A stretch of DNA of 64,000 nucleotides from the NCBI RefSeq assembly GCF_902499175.1, contig NZ_CABVQC010000003.1, positions 124,001 through 188,000 on the forward strand, read 5' to 3'. The notes beneath the pieces were generated by a model, which saw only the letters and a program-made list of their open reading frames with translations, was not told the origin of the DNA and did not search any database. Origin of the DNA: Burkholderia aenigmatica (GTDB taxonomy: Bacteria; Pseudomonadota; Gammaproteobacteria; Burkholderiales; Burkholderiaceae). Position 1 is the first letter of the stretch; every line of letters begins with the position of its first letter. The position numbers were made by a program, and so were the translations under genes. Positions 57,701-64,000 of this stretch are shown here, one piece after another.

Positions 57701-58624
57701 ATGCAGCTATTCCTGCTCCAGCTCGTTTTCGTGTTGTCGTGGAGTTCCGGCTTCATCGGCGCCAAGCTCGGCGCGGAGACGGCCGGCGCGTTCAACCTGC
57801 TGTTCTGGCGGTTCCTGCTCGTCACGCTCTGTCTGGCGATCGTCCTCAACCGGCAGCTCGGGCGCCTGACGTGGGAGAAGTTCCGCTATCACGCGGTGAT
57901 CGGCTTCCTGTCGCAGTTTCTCTATCTGGCCTGTGTGTACGTGGCGATTCAGCATGGCCTGCCGCCCGGCATCGCCGCGATCGTCGCCGCGTTGCAGCCG
58001 CTCATCACGGCCGCGATGACGGCGTTGGAAGGCAGCGAGCGCAGCGGGGCGCGCCAGTGGGCCGGGCTCGTCGTCGGGTTCGTCGGCGTGGGGATCGTGA
58101 TCGGCGGGCAATATGCGCTGCCGGCCGGGTCGGTCGGGCTCGTCATGTACCTGCTGCCGCTGGTGTCCGCGCTGGGGCTGTCGATCGCGACGATCTATCA
58201 GCGCCGCCGTGCGTTGACGGCCGCGCGCAGCAACGAGGACGGGCTGTTCCTGCCGCTGTTCGTGCAGGGCTGCGTGAGCCTCGTGCTGTTCGCGGCGTGC
58301 GGGATCGTCACGGGCGACCTGCATGTGCCGACCCAGCCGAACGTGTGGGTCTCCGTCGTGTGGCTGACGGTGTTCTCGACCTTCATCGCGTACCTGTCGT
58401 TGTGGGCGCTGCTCAAGCGCATGCCCGCGACGCGCGTGGCAACCCTCGTCTATCTCGAGCCGCCGGTGACGCTGACCTGGGCCGCGTGGATGTTCGGCGA
58501 CCGGATCGAGGTGTCGACCTATCTCGGCATCGTCGTCGTCGCGATCGGCGTGTGGCTGGCCGGCAAGCAGGGCGAGCGGCCGGCGCGGGCGCGGCGGGCG
58601 GACATGGAGGCGGCCGGCCGCTGA
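57701..58624 (+). CDS. EamA-family (DMT) inner-membrane transporter
   Basis: A 307-residue protein with ten hydrophobic segments in two EamA repeats: LVFVLSWSSGFIGAKLG and FWRFLLVTLCLAIVL in the first half, VWLTVFSTFIAYLSLWALL and RVATLVYLEPPVTLTWAAWM in the second. These are probably exporters of amino acids or other metabolites; the substrate is unknown. Confidence 0.92.
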   Translation: MQLFLLQLVFVLSWSSGFIGAKLGAETAGAFNLLFWRFLLVTLCLAIVLNRQLGRLTWEKFRYHAVIGFLSQFLYLACVYVAIQHGLPPGIAAIVAALQPLITAAMTALEGSERSGARQWAGLVVGFVGVGIVIGGQYALPAGSVGLVMYLLPLVSALGLSIATIYQRRRALTAARSNEDGLFLPLFVQGCVSLVLFAACGIVTGDLHVPTQPNVWVSVVWLTVFSTFIAYLSLWALLKRMPATRVATLVYLEPPVTLTWAAWMFGDRIEVSTYLGIVVVAIGVWLAGKQGERPARARRADMEAAGR

Positions 58625-58691
58625 CGCCCCTGGTTGCGCGCGCGGTTCCGGTGTAGCGTCGCGGTACTGTCACGCCCCGTGAAGGAACCCG

Positions 58692-59042
58692 ATGAAAGTC
58701 AAACGGATCGTCGCCAACATCGACACGCGATCGGTCGACGACGCAAAGCGCTTCTACCAGCGGATCTTCGGCCTTGACCTGCTGATGGACCACGGCTGGA
58801 TCGCGACCTACGGCAACGACGAGCAGATGGACGTGCAGATCAGCTTCGCATCGCAGGGCGGGGCGGGTACGCCGACGCCCGATCTGTCGATCGAGGTCGA
58901 CGACGTCGATGAAGCGCTCGCGCGCGTGCAGGCGGCCGGGATTCCGGTGGAATACGGCCCGGCCGACGAGCCGTGGGGCGTGCGGCGGTTCTACGTGCGC
59001 GATCCGTTCGGCAAGCTCGTCAACGTGCTCGCGCATCGCTGA
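58692..59042 (+). CDS. VOC (glyoxalase/bleomycin resistance) family protein
   Basis: A 116-residue single VOC unit: IVANIDTRSVDDAKRFYQRI at the start and VRRFYVRDPFGKLVNVLAH at the end, typical of the fold. The usual metal ligands are not all evident. Substrate unknown. Confidence 0.88.
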   Translation: MKVKRIVANIDTRSVDDAKRFYQRIFGLDLLMDHGWIATYGNDEQMDVQISFASQGGAGTPTPDLSIEVDDVDEALARVQAAGIPVEYGPADEPWGVRRFYVRDPFGKLVNVLAHR

Positions 59043-59069
59043 TCCGCCACGCGAAGGCGGCTGCGGCGT

Positions 59070-59477
59070 TCACGCATGCAACGCCAGCCCCTTCACCGCT
59101 TTTTCCACCGCCTTCTTCGGCCCGCGCAGCGCCAGCCCGACGAGGTCGAGATGCTCGGCATCCCCCGCACGAAACACCTCGCGGTTGGCCGCGTCGTGTC
59201 CGGTCGAAAACATCGCGTGCACGTAGGGCACGATCGTGAGTTCGCGCGACAGCGCCTGCCGATGCGCGGCCTGCAGCCCGTTCAGATCGGCCGCGAACAC
59301 CAGCATCGGCTGGCCCAGCATGCGGCCGTAGCGGCGGCCCGCCGCGTCCTCGTATGGCTCGCCGAGCGCTTCAGGCGCTTCGGCCGCGACCCCCGTCGCG
59401 AGAAATGCGACGACGTTGAGTTTCTGCCACGCCGCGAGATCGTCGCGCACGATCAGCGCCACCTTCGTATCGAACAT
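59070..59477 (-). CDS. DUF2000 family protein
   Basis: A 135-residue protein with the DUF2000 pattern: DTKVALIVRDDLAAWQKLNV, VAFLATGVAA and PMLVFAADLNGLQAAHRQAL. The family resembles peptidyl-tRNA hydrolase PTH2 in fold; its role is unknown. It lies 44 bp after the AraC gene on the same strand and is probably co-transcribed. Confidence 0.88.
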   Translation of the reverse strand: MFDTKVALIVRDDLAAWQKLNVVAFLATGVAAEAPEALGEPYEDAAGRRYGRMLGQPMLVFAADLNGLQAAHRQALSRELTIVPYVHAMFSTGHDAANREVFRAGDAEHLDLVGLALRGPKKAVEKAVKGLALHA

Positions 59478-59521
59478 GATTGCTCCTCATAGAGACGCTC
59501 ATGATCGGATGCGGTGCGCGA

Positions 59522-60379
59522 TCAGTCTGGAACGTTTGTGCAGAGTTGCCGGTACGCGGCCGGCGTGATCCGGTAGGCGCGGCGGAACCACCGGCCCAGG
59601 TGGCTCTGGTCGGCGAAGCCGACGTCCGCGGCCGCCTGCGCGGGCGTGCGGCCGGCGGCCAGCAGCCGGCGCGCGGCGCGCAGCCGCAAGCGCACCAGGT
59701 ACGCGTGCGGCGACGTGCCGAACGCACGCTGGAACAGCCGCGTCAGCCGGAACCGGTCGATTCCGGCGACGCTGGCCAGCTCGTCGAGACCGACGTTGCC
59801 GTCCATGCGTTCATGCAGCAGATCGCGCACGCGCGCGATCGCGGGGGGCACGATGCCGATTTCCAGCGAGAGCGGGGTGCGCAGTTCGCCACCGAGCCGC
59901 ATCAGCAGGCGGTCGAGCGTCTGGTCGCGCGCGAGCTTGCCTTCGTTGTAGTGGATCGCGAGAAACGCGTGCCGGATCGCGTCGACGAGGCCGCGATCGT
60001 CGACGAGCGTATGGCCGAACGACGCCTCGACACCGCAGAGCCCCGGCAGGTCGAGCCGGCGCGCGGCACGCTCGACCCATGCTTGCGGCAGGTACAGCAT
60101 CCCGTAGGTGAAGCCGCCGGATTCGGGCGCATGGCCGTCGTGCAGCGCGCCCGGCTCGATCAGGATCGCGCGGCCCGGCACGCTCGTGTGTACCGACCGA
60201 TGGCACTGGAATTGCTGCACGCCTTGTTCGGTGAAGCCGACCAGCATGTCGTCGTGATCGTGCGCGTCGTACGCATGGCCGGTGAAATGCGCGTGCAGGC
60301 TCTCGATGCCGGTTTCCATATCGCGCCGCGCGACGAGCCAGTGGCCGGGCTCGCCGGCAGGTTGCGCCGCTATCGTCAT
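59522..60379 (-). CDS. AraC-family regulator with N-terminal cupin
   Basis: A 285-residue regulator: residues 1-95 are a cupin-like arm (HAYDAHDHDDMLVGFTEQG, HTSVPGRAILIEPGALHDGH), and residues about 185-285 hold two helix-turn-helix units (LDELASVAGIDRFRLTRLFQ and AADVGFADQSHLGRWFRRAY). The ATG at 60379 is followed by MTIAAQPAGEPGHWLVARRD; longer frames are not supported. It probably controls the DUF2000 gene. Confidence 0.92.
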   Translation of the reverse strand: MTIAAQPAGEPGHWLVARRDMETGIESLHAHFTGHAYDAHDHDDMLVGFTEQGVQQFQCHRSVHTSVPGRAILIEPGALHDGHAPESGGFTYGMLYLPQAWVERAARRLDLPGLCGVEASFGHTLVDDRGLVDAIRHAFLAIHYNEGKLARDQTLDRLLMRLGGELRTPLSLEIGIVPPAIARVRDLLHERMDGNVGLDELASVAGIDRFRLTRLFQRAFGTSPHAYLVRLRLRAARRLLAAGRTPAQAAADVGFADQSHLGRWFRRAYRITPAAYRQLCTNVPD

Positions 60380-60567
60380 CGCTTGCCTCGCGGGTTGTCG
60401 TTGCCTGCCCGTCAGTGTACGCAGGTCGCGGGCGCCGGGCGGGCCGGCCACGCGGTTGCTTGCATCCTTCCGATCCTTCGTCTCGCCCCATGATAAGATC
60501 GCGCGCTTTCCGCGCCGGCACCGTCTGCCCGACGGCCGCGGGCCGCTAACGAACCCGCGAGGATTGC

Positions 60568-61548
60568 ATGTCACAGATCATCGTCGAAGGCCTGGCGAAG
60601 ACCTACCGCATCGCGGAGCGGCAGCCCGGCATGCTTGGGCTGCTGCGCCGCCGCTGGCGTGAAGTCGAAGCGCTCAAGGACGTCAGCTTCAGCCTGCGGC
60701 GCGGCGAGCTGCTCGGTTTCATCGGGCCCAACGGGGCCGGCAAGTCGACCACCATCAAGATCCTGTCCGGCATCCTGCGGCCGACTTCCGGCAAGGTGGT
60801 CATCGACGGCCGCGTGCCGTTCGACGACCGCATCGCGCACGTCGCGCGCATCGGCGCGGTGTTCGGGCAGCGCAGCCAGTTGTGGTGGGACCTGCCCGTC
60901 ATCGACGGCTTCGACCTGCTGCGCGACATCTATCGCGTCGATCCCGGCGCCTACCGCCGCACGCGCGACGCGCTCGTCGCGATGCTGCGCCTCGACAGCC
61001 TGCTCGACCAGCCGGTACGCCAGTTGTCGCTCGGGCAACGGATGCGCGCCGAAATTGCCGCGGCGCTGCTGCATGAGCCGCCGATCCTGTTTCTCGACGA
61101 GCCGACCATCGGCCTCGATGCGCCGTCGAAGCTCGCGGTGCGCGAATTCGTCAAGATGCTGAACCGCGAGCGCGGCGTGACCGTGTTGCTGACGACGCAT
61201 GACATGCACGACATCGAGGCGCTCGCGGAGCGCGTGATCGTCATCGGGCATGGCCGCGTGCTGGCCGACCAGCCGTTCGACGCGCTGCGCGCCGGCGTGC
61301 TGTCCGACCGCCGCATCCTGGTCGACTTCGCGGACGAAGCACCGGCGCTCGACATTGCCGGTACGCAGTTGCTGCGACGCGAGGGGCGCACGGCCGAGCT
61401 CGCGTTCGATCCGGGCGTCATCGGTGCGCCCGCGCTCGTCGCGCGCATCGCGGCCGAGCATGCGGTCGAGGACATCCGTGTCGAGCAGCCGGCGATCGAG
61501 GAGGTCATCGCGCGCTTCTACCGCCTGCATGGCGCGACGGAAGCCTGA
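60568..61548 (+). CDS. ABC-2 type exporter ATPase
   Basis: A 326-residue ATPase: Walker A GPNGAGKST, QLWWDLPV Q-loop region, signature LSLGQRMRAEIAAALL, Walker B ILFLDEPTIGLDAPSK, switch TTHDMHDIE. The C-terminal 90 residues form the extension seen in NatA-like ATPases paired with DUF990-type permeases. The two permease genes follow within 4 bp each. Confidence 0.94.
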   Translation: MSQIIVEGLAKTYRIAERQPGMLGLLRRRWREVEALKDVSFSLRRGELLGFIGPNGAGKSTTIKILSGILRPTSGKVVIDGRVPFDDRIAHVARIGAVFGQRSQLWWDLPVIDGFDLLRDIYRVDPGAYRRTRDALVAMLRLDSLLDQPVRQLSLGQRMRAEIAAALLHEPPILFLDEPTIGLDAPSKLAVREFVKMLNRERGVTVLLTTHDMHDIEALAERVIVIGHGRVLADQPFDALRAGVLSDRRILVDFADEAPALDIAGTQLLRREGRTAELAFDPGVIGAPALVARIAAEHAVEDIRVEQPAIEEVIARFYRLHGATEA

Positions 61549-61552
61549 GCCG

Positions 61553-62380
61553 ATGGACGTCCTGCGCCCGTACGCCGCGGCCTTCTCGGCACGCTTCAAG
61601 ACCCTGCTCCAGTATCGCGCGGCCGCCCTCGCGGGCTTCACGACGCAATGCTGGTGGGGCGCGCTCAAGGTGATGATCTATGCGGCGTTCTATCGTCACG
61701 CGACGCACGCGCATGCATCGATGACGCTCGAGCAGGTGACGACCTACACGTGGATCGCGCAGGCGCTGTTCGCGCTGCTGCCGTGGGCCGGCGACCCCGA
61801 TGTCGCGGCCGCGGTGCGGACCGGCGCGGTCAGCTATGACCGGCTGCGCCCGGTCGATACGTACACGTGGTGGTACGTGCGGGCGATGGCGTGGATGAGC
61901 GCGCGGGCGCTGCCGCGGGTCCTGCTGATGTTCGTCGCGGCGGCGATCGTGCTGCCGCTCGCCGGGTTCGGCGAATGGGCCTGGCAGCCGCCGGCGGACG
62001 CCGCGCGGGCCGCGCTGTTCGTCGTGTCCGTGATGCTGATGATCGGGCTCGCCGCCGCGTTCGTGATGCTGCTCAACCTGTGTATCGCCGCGACGCTGAC
62101 CGATCGCGGGATCAATACGCTCGCGCCCGCGTTCGTGATCCTGTTCTCGGGCAACCTGATTCCGCTCGGCCTGTTTCCGGACTGGCTGCAGCCGCTGCTG
62201 ATCGCCCAGCCGTTCGCCGGGATGCTCGACATCCCGTCGCGGATCTACATCGGCACGCTGAGCGGGGGCGCGGCCTGGGCCGGGCTCGCGCTGCAGGCGT
62301 TCTGGATCGTCGCCTTCGTCGCGCTGGGGCGCACGGCGATGCACCGCGTGATGGCGCGGCTTCACCTGCAGGGAGGCTGA
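61553..62380 (+). CDS. ABC-2 type exporter permease (DUF990-like), first subunit
   Basis: A 275-residue membrane protein with six hydrophobic segments. RFKTLLQYRAAALAGFTTQC at the start and VILFSGNLIPLGLFPDWLQP near the end are family features. Substrate unknown. Confidence 0.9.
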   Translation: MDVLRPYAAAFSARFKTLLQYRAAALAGFTTQCWWGALKVMIYAAFYRHATHAHASMTLEQVTTYTWIAQALFALLPWAGDPDVAAAVRTGAVSYDRLRPVDTYTWWYVRAMAWMSARALPRVLLMFVAAAIVLPLAGFGEWAWQPPADAARAALFVVSVMLMIGLAAAFVMLLNLCIAATLTDRGINTLAPAFVILFSGNLIPLGLFPDWLQPLLIAQPFAGMLDIPSRIYIGTLSGGAAWAGLALQAFWIVAFVALGRTAMHRVMARLHLQGG

Positions 62381-62384
62381 ACCG

Positions 62385-63188
62385 ATGAATACCGCCCGCC
62401 TGCTGTCCCGCTACTTCGCCACCTCGATCCGCGCCCAGCTCCAGTATCCGGCTTCGAGCCTGATGCTCGGCGCGGGCACGTTCCTGACGACCCTGATCGA
62501 ACTGGTCGGCATCTGGGCACTGTTCGACCGCTTCGGCGACGTGCAGGGCTGGCGCTTCGGCGACATCTGCATGTTCTTCGGGATGGTCAGCGTCAGCTTT
62601 GCGATCGCCGATTTCATCAGCCGCGGGTTCGACGTGTTCGGCAGCGACTTCATCCGCACGGGCGATTTCGACCGCCTGCTGCTGCGCCCACGCACGGCCA
62701 CGTTGCAACTGATCGGCCATGACTTTCGGTTGCGCGTGATCGGGCGGCTGCTGCAGGGCATCGTCGTGCTGGTCGTCGCGACGCGCGCGCTCGATTTCGA
62801 CTGGAACGCCACGGCGATCGCGCTGGCCCTGTGGACGATCGCCGGCGGCGTCGCGCTGTTCTTCGGGCTGATGGTGCTGCAGGCCACGCTCGCGTTCTGG
62901 ACCGTCGAGAGCCTGGAAGTCGTCAATGTCGTCACGTACGGCGGCGTTCAGGCCGCGCAGTTCCCGATCAGTCTTTATGCGGGCTGGCTCCGTCATTTCC
63001 TGACGTTCGTCGTGCCGATCGCGTGCATCGCGTACTTCCCGGTGCTGGCGATCCTCGGCAAGCCCGATCCGCTCGGCGCGCCGGGCTGGTTCTTGCCGCT
63101 CGCGCCGGCGGTTGCGTTCGTGTTCCTCGGCGCGTGCTTCGTCGCGTGGCGGTTCGGGGTGCGCAAATATACGTCGACGGGTACCTGA
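62385..63188 (+). CDS. ABC-2 type exporter permease (DUF990-like), second subunit
   Basis: A 267-residue membrane protein with six hydrophobic segments: RYFATSIRAQLQYPASSLML at the start; DFDRLLLRPRTATLQLIG; TFVVPIACIAYFPVLAILG. It is the usual partner of the preceding permease, and the two form the heterodimeric channel. Confidence 0.9.
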   Translation: MNTARLLSRYFATSIRAQLQYPASSLMLGAGTFLTTLIELVGIWALFDRFGDVQGWRFGDICMFFGMVSVSFAIADFISRGFDVFGSDFIRTGDFDRLLLRPRTATLQLIGHDFRLRVIGRLLQGIVVLVVATRALDFDWNATAIALALWTIAGGVALFFGLMVLQATLAFWTVESLEVVNVVTYGGVQAAQFPISLYAGWLRHFLTFVVPIACIAYFPVLAILGKPDPLGAPGWFLPLAPAVAFVFLGACFVAWRFGVRKYTSTGT

Positions 63189-63325
63189 GCGGCGCGCGAG
63201 CGCCCGTGATGCGCGACGCGCCACTGCCGGCGCGTCACGCGCGACTTGCGTCGACACCGAAGCGCGTCGATCGATCGGGAATCCGGATCTCGTTTCCGTC
63301 GCGCCAGGCCGTCGAACCGGCGCGA

Positions 63326-63355
63326 CGGAACGTGCCGCAGCGGAACGTGCCGCAG
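63326..63355 (+). repeat. Two tandem copies of a 15-bp unit
   Basis: CGGAACGTGCCGCAG occurs twice without spacer (63326-63340, 63341-63355) in the gap before dgdA. Confidence 0.9.
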
Positions 63356-63380
63356 CGGGGCAGGGCGTTGCCGCACGCCG

Positions 63381-64000
<620 letters not shown>

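Overview
The window is about 64 kb of a high-GC Gram-negative chromosome. Gene content and protein sequences point to Burkholderia, most likely the B. cepacia complex: a 2,2-dialkylglycine decarboxylase that looks like the B. cepacia enzyme, DUF4148 and DUF3331 proteins, a betaproteobacterial isocitrate lyase, and the non-phosphorylative L-fucose pathway. The assignment rests on recognition of families, not on a database search.

Left part (1-25,400) is metabolic. A partial aldehyde dehydrogenase and a porin are followed by a YdcZ-type permease divergent from a LysR regulator, then aceA on the minus strand with a perfect 18-bp palindrome at its promoter. Positions 6,365-12,091 hold a carnitine / gamma-butyrobetaine operon: binding protein, dehydrocarnitine-cleaving enzyme, carnitine dehydrogenase, thioesterase, esterase and gamma-butyrobetaine hydroxylase. 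Positions 14,914-24,119 hold a complete L-fucose operon: two SDR dehydrogenases, a fumarylacetoacetase-fold hydrolase, fuconate dehydratase, a three-gene sugar ABC transporter, a lactonase and a GntR regulator. Together they would convert L-fucose to pyruvate and lactate.

Middle part (25,500-50,600) starts with a YfiR-YfiN-YfiB cyclic-di-GMP module (26,618-29,176). It is followed by a type VI secretion island: vgrG, a DUF1795 (EagR-like) chaperone gene and a 1,435-residue prePAAR-PAAR-Rhs effector with a GIY-YIG-like nuclease tip, plus its immunity gene. Downstream (36,500-49,700) base composition falls and the DNA becomes a patchwork of broken Rhs core pieces, displaced toxin tips and about 15 small immunity-type genes (SUKH, barstar, pentapeptide repeat, macrodomain, Imm10-like and several unknown). 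The most notable pair is an ADP-ribosyltransferase-like toxin tip followed, with a 4-bp overlap, by a two-domain protein ending in a macrodomain, the fold that removes ADP-ribose. A 0.7-kb segment is present twice, and one copy is joined to an IS3-family transposase fragment.

Right part (51,000-64,000) is again housekeeping: a complete branched-chain amino-acid ABC transporter (livK-H-M-G-F) with a strong promoter and a long structured leader, a LysR regulator, an EamA transporter, a VOC protein, an AraC regulator with DUF2000, a three-gene ABC-2 exporter, and the 3' part of dgdA on the minus strand running off the window. No rRNA, convincing tRNA or CRISPR array was seen.
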